Source: Qipengyuania algicida
GTDB lineage: Bacteria; Pseudomonadota; Alphaproteobacteria; Sphingomonadales; Sphingomonadaceae
Assembly: GCF_009828025.1 (NCBI RefSeq)
Contig: NZ_WTYA01000008.1
Span: 62,001 to 126,000, forward strand
Direction of reading: 5' to 3'
Length of the DNA: 64,000 nt
Positions 56,792-64,000 of this stretch are shown piece after piece (the first letter of the stretch is position 1; each line of letters opens with the position of its first letter). The position numbers were made by a program, and so were the translations under genes. Below the pieces are notes generated by a model that saw nothing but the letters and a program-made list of their open reading frames with translations, was not told the origin of the DNA and did no database searches.

Positions 56792-59700
56792 ATGGCTCGC
56801 AGCACTTCCGACGATGGGCAGACGCCCGCAATTCCCGCCAAGCTGACCAAGCAACTCGCCGACCGCATGCAGGAATCTCTGCTTCCCGGCGAATGCGACA
56901 CCGAAGAACTGGACATGGACGGCGCGGCGCGCTTCATCCTCTCCGCAGCGATCCAGCGCAAGCGCGGCCAGTCGGCAATCGCACTCGAAACGGTCAGCGA
57001 CACGCGGCGCTATATGCGCATCGCCATCGTCAACGAGGACATGCCGTTTCTCGTCGATTCGGCAGCCGCAGCACTCGCCGGGTTGGGTATTGCCATCGAC
57101 ACGCTGATCCACCCAGTCGTCCCGGTGAAGCGCGATTCGACAGGCAAGCTCACCCGGATCCTGCCTGACGACCCGGACGACGCCGATTACGAATCGATGA
57201 TCTATTTCGAAACGTCGCGCGTCGACGCCCGGCAGCGGCGCGAATTGCAGTCCGAACTCAAGGAAACGATGGCCGACGTGCGCGCCGCCGTCGGCGATTG
57301 GCGCCGGATGCAGGACGCCATGAGCGAAGACGCCAAGCGCATCGACGGCGTCGATGCCGAAGGCGCCGCCCTGCTCGACTGGCTGAACGGTGGGATGCTG
57401 ACCCAGCTGGGCCATCAGCTTCGCCATCGCGACGGCACTACCAGCGAAGCGCTGGGCATTTGTCGCCAGAACACGCGTCGGCTGCTTGCCGATGCATCGT
57501 TCGATCGCGCTTTCGCATGGTTCGAGGGAAGCAAGAAGCGGCCGGTCCCGCTGATCGTCAAGGCGAACAATGTTTCCCGCGTGCACCGGCGCACGCCGCT
57601 CGACCTCTTCATCGTGCCGATCATGGATGGGGCGAAGGTGACAGCGCTCTCGGTCCATGCCGGAGTATGGACCAGCGCCGCGCTTGCGGCCCCGCCCAAG
57701 AGTGTGCCGCGCCTGCGCGAAGAGCTGACGCGGGTCATGCAGCGGCTCGATCTCGACGAAACCGGTCATACGGGCAAGGCGCTGGTCCATGCTTTAACCT
57801 CGCTTCCGCACGATCTGCTGATCGGTTTCCGCGCCGACGATGCCGAGCGCGTCGCCACCACCATGATGAGCCTGGTGGATCGGCCAAGGCCGCGGCTCAC
57901 GCTGGTTCAGGCACCGCTGGCGCGCCATCTGTTCGCTTTCGTCTGGTTGCCGCGCGACCTTGTTGCGACCCAGGTGCGCCACGAGATCGTCGCGCTGCTC
58001 GAACAAGGCGCCAACGCCCACCTGCTCGACTGGAGCCTGGAAGTGGAAGGCGGCAGCATCGCCTTGCTGCGTTTCGTCCTCGACATCCGTGAGGGCGCTT
58101 CCAACCCTGACGAAGCCGCGCTCGATGCCGCTTTGCAGACGATGCTTCGAGGCTGGACCCATGCCGTCGAAAGCGAGCTGGCCGAACTCGCCGAACCCGG
58201 CCGCGCAGCAGCCATCGCGCTACGCTGGGCGGAAGCGTTCCCGACCCCTTTCCGTGCCCGTTTCGGAGCCGCCGAGGCCGCACGCGATATCTGCCGGCTG
58301 CGCGCTCTTGGCCAGCACTCCGACAGCGATTCCCCGCGCCAGCGCGACGCGCGGCTCTACCGTCACGATAGCGATGCACCCAATTGCCTGCGGCTCAAGC
58401 TGTATCAGGCAGAAGGCAGTCTGCCGCTGAGCGACGCGGTTCCGACGCTCGAAAACTTCGGCTTCCACGTACTGACCGAAATGCCGACCGAGCTCGACGA
58501 AGGACGGCTCGGCACGATCCACGATTTCCGCCTTGCGCTCGCCGAAGGCAATGATGCGCAGGGCATGATCGCTCGCGCCGAAGCGATCGAGGAAGCGATC
58601 GCCGGAGTGCTCAACGGCGAGGCGGAGAACGATTGCTTCAACCGGCTTGTCCCGGAAGTCGCCCTGTCGGCGCAGGAAACCAACTGGCTGCGCGCCTTCT
58701 ATCGCTATCTGCGCCAGACCGGGATGGGCTTTACCATCTACACCGTCGTCGATGCGCTGAGCCGCGCGCCGGAGATTACACGCGCCTTGATCGCAATGTT
58801 CAATGCACGCCACGATCCGGAGTTCGGCGGATCGCGCGATGAGGCGATCGAGACCGCCAAGGCAAGTATCAAACGCGCGCTGACCAAGGTCGCCGCCATC
58901 AACGACGATCGCCTGTTGCGGCTCTACCACTCGCTGATCGATGCGATCCTGCGGACCAATGCGTTCGCGCCCGCCGCGCACGAAGCACTGGCGTTCAAGA
59001 TCGAATCGAAACTGGTTCCGAACCTGCCCAAGCCGATCCCCTGGCGCGAGATCTTCGTCTATTCGCGCCGTGTCGAAGGCATCCACCTGCGCGCCGGACC
59101 GATTGCCCGCGGCGGCCTGCGCTGGTCCGATCGCCGCGACGATTTCCGCACCGAAATCCTCGGTCTGATGAAAGCCCAGCGGGTCAAGAACGCGGTGATC
59201 GTCCCCACCGGGGCAAAGGGCGGCTTCTATCCCAAGCTCCTCCCCGATCCCGCCAGCGACCGCGCCGGCTGGGCTGCCGAAGGGCAGGCGAGCTACGAGA
59301 TTTTCATTCGCACGCTGCTGTCGGTCACCGACAACATCGTCGACGGCAAGGTGGTCCATCCGGAAGCGGTCGTCATCCATGACGGCGAAGATCCCTATTT
59401 CGTCGTCGCTGCGGACAAGGGCACGGCGCGTTTCTCCGACGTCGCCAACGCTATCGCAGAAAGCCGCAATTTCTGGCTCGACGATGCCTTCGCCAGCGGC
59501 GGCTCGCATGGCTACGACCACAAGGCGATGGGCATCACCGCGCGCGGCGCATGGGTATCGGTCCAGCGTCATTTCCTCGAAATGGGCGTCGACGTGCAAT
59601 CCGATCCGGTGCGCGTGGTCGGTTGCGGCGATATGTCGGGCGACGTGTTCGGCAACGGAATGCTGCTGTCGAAATCGATCCGCCTCGTCGCAGCTTTCGA

Positions 59701-61516
59701 TCACCGTCATATCTTCATCGATCCCGATCCCGACGCGGCGGCCAGCTGGGCCGAACGCAAGCGGATGTTCAACCTGCCCAGTTCGAGCTGGGACGATTAC
59801 GACAAGAGCCTGATCTCCAAGGGTGGCGGCGTCTGGTCGCGCGAGACCAAGAGCATCAAGCTGCCAAAGCGCGCGCAGGAAGCGCTGGGGATTACGGCAA
59901 AGGAGATCGAACCCGACGATCTGATCTCCGCCATCCTCACGGCGCCGGTCGACCTGCTGTGGTTCGGCGGGATCGGAACCTATGTGAAGGCTTCGGTGGA
60001 AAACAACGTCCAGGTCGGCGATCCGTCGAACGATGCGCTGCGCGTCAACGCCGCGGATATCCGTGCCAAGGTGATCGGCGAAGGGGCCAACCTCGGCATT
60101 ACCCAGGCAGGCCGGATCGAATTCGCCCTCGCGGGATCGTCACACACCGGGGGGCGGATCAACACCGACTTCATCGACAATTCCGCCGGGGTCGACTGTT
60201 CCGACAATGAAGTGAACATCAAGATCGCCCTGGCTGCTGCGCGACGTTCCGGTAAGCTCTCCGAACAGCGCCGCAACGATCTGCTGAGTGCGATGACCGA
60301 CGAGGTTGCGGCGCTGGTGCTCGAGGATAACCGCCTGCAGGCGCTGGCCCTGTCGATCGCGGAATCAGGTGGCGCGCGGGTCGTCGAAGCGCAGTTGCGG
60401 CTGATCGAAACGCTCGAAGAGCGCGGCGATCTCGACCGCCGGACCGAAGGGCTCGCCGATCACGAAACGCTCGGTCGCCGCGCACGCGACGGGCTTGGCC
60501 TCACACGGCCAGAGCTGGCGGTGATGCTCTCTTCGACCAAGCTGACTTTGCAATCGGCGATCGAACAGAGTTCGTTGTCAGGTGACAGCGTGCTCGAACC
60601 GCTGCTGCTCGGTGCCTTCCCCGAGCCGATGCAGACGAAGTTCCGCAAGGAGATTCTCGATCACCGCTTGCGGCGTGAGCTGGTCGCGACGAAGCTTGCC
60701 AATCGCATCGTCAACCGGCTTGGCCTCGTCAATCCCTTCGAACTGGCGGAGGAAGAAGGGGCGACGCTTGCCGATGTCGCCGCCACATTCGTGGTGGCAG
60801 AAAAATTGTTCGCCAGCGAAGCGCTGTGGGCGGATATCGACGCTGCGCAGATGCCCGAAAGCGCCCGCCTGCTCCTGCTCGAACAGGCCGCCAAGGGTTT
60901 GCGTATCCAGATGGCCGACCTGCTCTGCGCGGGTGTGACGGCAGGAGGAATGAGCGCGGCACTGTCCGATCTGCAGACCGGCGTGACCAGGCTATCGGAC
61001 GAGGCACAAAACCTGCTTGCGCCGGAAGGCCGCCAGCAGTCCGATCGCCTCAAGTCCGAACTCGCCGCTGCCGGTGCACCCGATGCGCTTGCCTCGCGCG
61101 TCGCACATCTGTTCGAGATGGACGGCGCGATCGGCCTTGCCCAGCTTGCCCGCAATTCCGAAATCGACATCAGTGAAGTGACCAAGGCTTTCACCGAGCT
61201 TGGCGTGACGCTCGGGCTCGACTGGACGCAGGGGACCGCCGCGCTGATGAACCCTTCGGACGTGTGGGAGCGCCTGCTGGTCGCTGGTCTCGCGCGCGAT
61301 TTCCAGCAGATGCGGTTCGATTTCCTGCGCCGCCTCGCTCGCCGTCGCGGTGCGAAGGACGACATGCCGGCAGCAGTCAAGCAATGGCTCGACAACCAGT
61401 CGACCGGCGTTTCGCAATTTCGCAAGATGGTCACCCGTGCGCAGTCGCATAGCCCGGTCGCACCGGCCATGCTCGCGCAAATTGCCAGCATGGCGCGCAA
61501 CCTGCTGGGACGCTGA
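56792..61516 (+). CDS. gdhB: NAD-specific glutamate dehydrogenase, large (180-kDa) type
   Basis: A 1574-aa enzyme of the L_180 class, oxidatively deaminating glutamate to 2-oxoglutarate. The N-terminal about 700 residues carry ACT-like regulatory segments; the catalytic part begins near residue 750, with RGGLRWSDRRDDFRTEILGL and the active-site Lys in VPTGAKGGFYPK; the NAD-binding domain follows, then a helical C-terminus. GAGAGGACAGG precedes the ATG. Together with gltBD and glnE in the window it opposes glutamate assimilation. Confidence 0.96.
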   Translation: MARSTSDDGQTPAIPAKLTKQLADRMQESLLPGECDTEELDMDGAARFILSAAIQRKRGQSAIALETVSDTRRYMRIAIVNEDMPFLVDSAAAALAGLGIAIDTLIHPVVPVKRDSTGKLTRILPDDPDDADYESMIYFETSRVDARQRRELQSELKETMADVRAAVGDWRRMQDAMSEDAKRIDGVDAEGAALLDWLNGGMLTQLGHQLRHRDGTTSEALGICRQNTRRLLADASFDRAFAWFEGSKKRPVPLIVKANNVSRVHRRTPLDLFIVPIMDGAKVTALSVHAGVWTSAALAAPPKSVPRLREELTRVMQRLDLDETGHTGKALVHALTSLPHDLLIGFRADDAERVATTMMSLVDRPRPRLTLVQAPLARHLFAFVWLPRDLVATQVRHEIVALLEQGANAHLLDWSLEVEGGSIALLRFVLDIREGASNPDEAALDAALQTMLRGWTHAVESELAELAEPGRAAAIALRWAEAFPTPFRARFGAAEAARDICRLRALGQHSDSDSPRQRDARLYRHDSDAPNCLRLKLYQAEGSLPLSDAVPTLENFGFHVLTEMPTELDEGRLGTIHDFRLALAEGNDAQGMIARAEAIEEAIAGVLNGEAENDCFNRLVPEVALSAQETNWLRAFYRYLRQTGMGFTIYTVVDALSRAPEITRALIAMFNARHDPEFGGSRDEAIETAKASIKRALTKVAAINDDRLLRLYHSLIDAILRTNAFAPAAHEALAFKIESKLVPNLPKPIPWREIFVYSRRVEGIHLRAGPIARGGLRWSDRRDDFRTEILGLMKAQRVKNAVIVPTGAKGGFYPKLLPDPASDRAGWAAEGQASYEIFIRTLLSVTDNIVDGKVVHPEAVVIHDGEDPYFVVAADKGTARFSDVANAIAESRNFWLDDAFASGGSHGYDHKAMGITARGAWVSVQRHFLEMGVDVQSDPVRVVGCGDMSGDVFGNGMLLSKSIRLVAAFDHRHIFIDPDPDAAASWAERKRMFNLPSSSWDDYDKSLISKGGGVWSRETKSIKLPKRAQEALGITAKEIEPDDLISAILTAPVDLLWFGGIGTYVKASVENNVQVGDPSNDALRVNAADIRAKVIGEGANLGITQAGRIEFALAGSSHTGGRINTDFIDNSAGVDCSDNEVNIKIALAAARRSGKLSEQRRNDLLSAMTDEVAALVLEDNRLQALALSIAESGGARVVEAQLRLIETLEERGDLDRRTEGLADHETLGRRARDGLGLTRPELAVMLSSTKLTLQSAIEQSSLSGDSVLEPLLLGAFPEPMQTKFRKEILDHRLRRELVATKLANRIVNRLGLVNPFELAEEEGATLADVAATFVVAEKLFASEALWADIDAAQMPESARLLLLEQAAKGLRIQMADLLCAGVTAGGMSAALSDLQTGVTRLSDEAQNLLAPEGRQQSDRLKSELAAAGAPDALASRVAHLFEMDGAIGLAQLARNSEIDISEVTKAFTELGVTLGLDWTQGTAALMNPSDVWERLLVAGLARDFQQMRFDFLRRLARRRGAKDDMPAAVKQWLDNQSTGVSQFRKMVTRAQSHSPVAPAMLAQIASMARNLLGR

Positions 61517-61558
61517 GCGCTCTTGACCTGAACCGCGATTGTAGCGAACCAACGCGGC

Positions 61559-62785
61559 ATGGAAGCATCGGACGTTGTAATCGTGGGATCGGGGCATGGC
61601 GGCGCGCAGGCCGCTATCGCCCTGCGGCAGGCGGGGCATGAGGGCGGCATCCTCATGCTCAGTCGCGATTCCACGCCTCCTTACGAACGCCCACCGCTGT
61701 CGAAGGAATATCTCGCCGGAGAAAAACCGCTGGAGCGGATCCTGATCCGGCCCGAGGATTTCTGGGCAGGCAAAGACATTACCCTGCGGCTCAAGACCAA
61801 TGTCACAGAGATCGACTGGATGGCGCATGAGGTCGTCACCGGCGACGGATCGCGGATCGGCTATCGCAAGCTGATCTGGTCAGGCGGGGGGGACGCGCGG
61901 CGGCTGTCCTGCTCGGGATCGGATTTCGAAGGCGTCCACACGGTCCGGCATCGCCACGATATCGATCGACTGCGCGAACAGATCGACGGCGGCGCGCGCC
62001 GTGCCGTAGTGGTCGGCGGCGGTTATATAGGCCTCGAGGCTGCTGCCGTATTGCGCAAGCTCGGTTGTACGGTGACCTTGCTGGAAATGCAGCCGCGCGT
62101 GCTCGGCCGGGTAGCCGGGGAAGCGCTGAGCGAGTTCTTTGCCGACGAACACCGGCGACAGGGGGTCGATCTTAGGACCTCGGTTGCGGTCGAACGGATC
62201 GAGGGTGAGGCCGGCAATGTGACCGGCGTGATCACCGGCGACGGCGAGACCATCCCTTGCGAGATCGTGATCGTCGGCATCGGCATCGTCGCTTCGGTCG
62301 GCCCGTTGATCGCCGCGGGGGCGTCCGGCAGCAATGGCGTGGACGTCGACGAGTTCTGCCGCACCACACTCGACGACATCTATGCCATCGGGGATTGTGC
62401 GGCGCACGCCAATCCATACGCCGGGAACGCGGTGATCCGGCTCGAGTCGGTGCAGAACGCCAACGACATGGCCACTTGTGCAGCGCGCGCGATCATGGGC
62501 GACAAGCAACCCTATAATGCGGTGCCCTGGTTCTGGTCGAACCAGTACGATCTGCGCCTCCAGACAGTCGGCCTGTCGATGGATTACGATCAGGAGGTCA
62601 TCCGCGGCTCCATCGAGGAGCGCAAGTTCTCGGTCGTGTACCTGCGCGAAGGGCGAGTGATCGCGCTCGACTGCGTGAACATGACGCGCGACTATGCGCA
62701 GGGCCGCAAGCTGGTCGAAGCACGCAGCGTGGTCGATCCCGCGCTGCTGGCGGATACCGAAGTGCAGCTCAAGGAGATGCTGTAA
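61559..62785 (+). CDS. FAD-dependent NAD(P)H:ferredoxin/rubredoxin reductase-like protein
   Basis: A 408-aa two-dinucleotide-fold flavoprotein. FAD motif [13 protein letters not shown], substrate-loop [18 protein letters not shown] motif [16 protein letters not shown] and C-terminal [13 protein letters not shown] match the ferredoxin reductases of P450 and dioxygenase systems. No ferredoxin or P450 gene is adjacent. It follows the glutamate dehydrogenase gene by 43 bp. Its 3' end overlaps queG by 17 bp in antisense. Confidence 0.9.
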   Translation: MEASDVVIVGSGHGGAQAAIALRQAGHEGGILMLSRDSTPPYERPPLSKEYLAGEKPLERILIRPEDFWAGKDITLRLKTNVTEIDWMAHEVVTGDGSRIGYRKLIWSGGGDARRLSCSGSDFEGVHTVRHRHDIDRLREQIDGGARRAVVVGGGYIGLEAAAVLRKLGCTVTLLEMQPRVLGRVAGEALSEFFADEHRRQGVDLRTSVAVERIEGEAGNVTGVITGDGETIPCEIVIVGIGIVASVGPLIAAGASGSNGVDVDEFCRTTLDDIYAIGDCAAHANPYAGNAVIRLESVQNANDMATCAARAIMGDKQPYNAVPWFWSNQYDLRLQTVGLSMDYDQEVIRGSIEERKFSVVYLREGRVIALDCVNMTRDYAQGRKLVEARSVVDPALLADTEVQLKEML

Positions 62786-63830
62786 GCCTCGCTTCGGCCC
62801 AGTGCGCGGCGTCGGCCACCACCGGATCGGGATCCGAGAGAAGTGGCCTGACTTGCCGCAGCAGCGCGGCATTGGCGCTGTTACCCGCTGCATAAAGACA
62901 ATTGCGGACGAACCGGTCCCGCCCGATCCGCTTGATCGGCGAGCCGGAGAATTTCACCCGGAATGCCGCGTCGTCGAGCGTTAGCAATTCCGCCAGATCG
63001 GGCGCGACCAGCTCGTCGCGCGGCAGCAGTTTCGCATTCGCCTGCGCGGCGGAGGCAAACTTGTTCCACGGGCACACCGCCAGGCAATCGTCGCAGCCAT
63101 AGATGCGGTTGCCGAGTGCTGGCCGGAACTCCTCTGCGATCGGCCCCTTGTGCTCGATCGTGAGGTAGGAAATGCAGCGCCGCGCATCGAGCCGGTAGGG
63201 TTCGGGAAACGCATCGGTCGGGCAGGCGTCCTGGCACGCGCGGCAAGACCCGCAACGGTCACGATGCGGCGCGTCAGGTGCAAGATCGAGCGTGGTGTAG
63301 ATCGCACCGAGGAACAGCCAGCTCCCGTGGCTGGTGCTGACGAGATTGGTGTGCTTGCCCTGCCAGCCCAGCCCAGCCACTTGGCCAAGCGGCTTTTCCA
63401 TCACCGGGGCGGTGTCGACGAACACTTTTAACTCGCTGTCCGGCTCGCGCGCCACCATCCAGCGAGCGAGCGCCTTCAACGCCTTCTTGACGACGTCGTG
63501 ATAATCGCGCCCTTGCGCATAGACTGAAATCCGCGCCTTTTCCTCATCGCCCTCCAGCGCGAGCGGATCGACAGCGGGCGCATAGCTCATCCCCAGCGCA
63601 ATGACGCTGTTCGCTTCGGGCCAGAGCCCTTGCGGCGATCCGCGCTGGGCCTTGCGCGCCTCCATCCATTCCATCGATCCGTGATTGCCCTCGCCCAGCC
63701 AGCGTTCCAGCCGCTCGCCCTGCAGGCGATAGCCTTGCGCTGGTGCGAAACCGATCTGCGCGAAGCCCAGATTGAGCGCCTCGCTCCGCAAATCATCCTG
63801 AAACGCCGTAGTTGCCGCCGGTTTAACCAA
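62769..63830 (-). CDS. queG: Epoxyqueuosine reductase
   Basis: A 353-aa cobalamin- and iron-sulfur-dependent enzyme performing the last step of queuosine synthesis in tRNA. Two 4Fe-4S motifs are present: [16 protein letters not shown] and [14 protein letters not shown]; the catalytic Asp lies in [13 protein letters not shown]-terminal HEAT-like segment follows. The start is a TTG at 63830 after AGGA; a later TTG (DDLRSEA) is an alternative. It is divergent from a cut-off ABC transporter gene. Confidence 0.93.
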   Translation of the reverse strand: MVKPAATTAFQDDLRSEALNLGFAQIGFAPAQGYRLQGERLERWLGEGNHGSMEWMEARKAQRGSPQGLWPEANSVIALGMSYAPAVDPLALEGDEEKARISVYAQGRDYHDVVKKALKALARWMVAREPDSELKVFVDTAPVMEKPLGQVAGLGWQGKHTNLVSTSHGSWLFLGAIYTTLDLAPDAPHRDRCGSCRACQDACPTDAFPEPYRLDARRCISYLTIEHKGPIAEEFRPALGNRIYGCDDCLAVCPWNKFASAAQANAKLLPRDELVAPDLAELLTLDDAAFRVKFSGSPIKRIGRDRFVRNCLYAAGNSANAALLRQVRPLLSDPDPVVADAAHWAEARLTASP

Positions 63831-63875
63831 ACTTCCTGATGCTCCTGTTCATGGACGCCCTATAGTGCGCGGCGA

Positions 63876-64000
63876 ATGCTTACCGAAGCAGAGCAGCGCC
63901 CGCGAGGTGAATTGTCTTCTAAACCATCCCCACTCGCAATCGAGGCGCGCGGGCTGATAAAGCGTTTCGACGGCATACTCGCAGTCGACGGCGTCGATAT
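63876..64000 (+). CDS. ABC-transporter ATP-binding protein, N-terminal fragment cut by the window edge
   Basis: Forty-one codons from an ATG at 63876 to the window end. After a hydrophilic N-terminal tail comes LAIEARGLIKRFDGILAVDG, the first strand and loop of an ABC ATPase just before Walker A. The pattern suggests an ABC-2 or branched-chain type ATPase rather than LptB, but too little is visible to decide. Confidence 0.7.
   Translation, partial: MLTEAEQRPRGELSSKPSPLAIEARGLIKRFDGILAVDGVD

Overview
This is a GC-rich, densely coded alphaproteobacterial chromosome segment, most likely from the Sphingomonadales (Erythrobacteraceae-like). That placement is inferred from gene content: a PEPxxWA-type C-terminal sorting tail, the order DUF3576-leuS-lptE-holA, a 1574-aa NAD-specific glutamate dehydrogenase, an intracellular PHB depolymerase with a Cys nucleophile, and gltBD. 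No rRNA, tRNA, CRISPR array, IS element or prophage was seen. Both ends cut genes: a PPK2 polyphosphate kinase at the left and an ABC-transporter ATPase at the right.

Layout. 1-2.9 kb: ppk2 (partial), phenylalanine 4-hydroxylase, two small envelope proteins and uppP. 2.9-10.3 kb: an MsbA-like ABC exporter, divergent phaZ, an aldehyde dehydrogenase, a maoC-thiolase pair and a membrane protein. 10.5-18.1 kb: gltB-gltD, then a CPBP protease divergent from a TetR regulator. 18.1-22.2 kb: a PEP-CTERM protein, a DksA-like protein, ung, and rnd-lptC-lptA. 22.2-26.8 kb: a tightly coupled DUF3576-leuS-lptE-holA operon. 27-32.4 kb: a secreted protein of unknown function, phaB, a membrane-tethered LuxR-DUF4019 regulator, and a ribbon-helix-helix (RHH) gene whose 3' part is repeated on the other side of a ClC channel gene. 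32.5-38.2 kb: murA, galU and a gtrA/GT2/multispan-membrane module resembling gtrABC surface-glycan modification, in AT-richer DNA. 38.2-50.4 kb: acyl-CoA synthetase, M23 peptidase, glnE-bcp-DUF455 operon, M28 peptidase, agmatine-deiminase-like protein, and thrS followed by a methyltransferase. 50.5-64 kb: a three-gene membrane/XRE operon, a DUF898-M48 pair, an alpha/beta hydrolase-TPR-LLM operon, NAD-glutamate dehydrogenase, an FAD reductase and queG.

How the genes fit together. Nitrogen flow is well represented: GOGAT (gltBD), GlnE control of glutamine synthetase, and glutamate dehydrogenase. Storage and beta-oxidation type chemistry appears as phaZ, phaB, MaoC and thiolase at separate loci. 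Envelope biogenesis includes uppP, murA, the lptA/C/E genes, the M23 peptidase, galU and the gtr-like module.

The most striking observation is upstream of thrS. A 23-codon minus-strand ORF carries four consecutive threonine codons and is followed by mutually exclusive hairpins. It looks like a threonine-sensing attenuation leader for threonyl-tRNA synthetase, possibly translated from a leaderless 5' end. The second is the 238/237-bp direct repeat around the ClC gene, which has the geometry expected of a single-crossover insertion.
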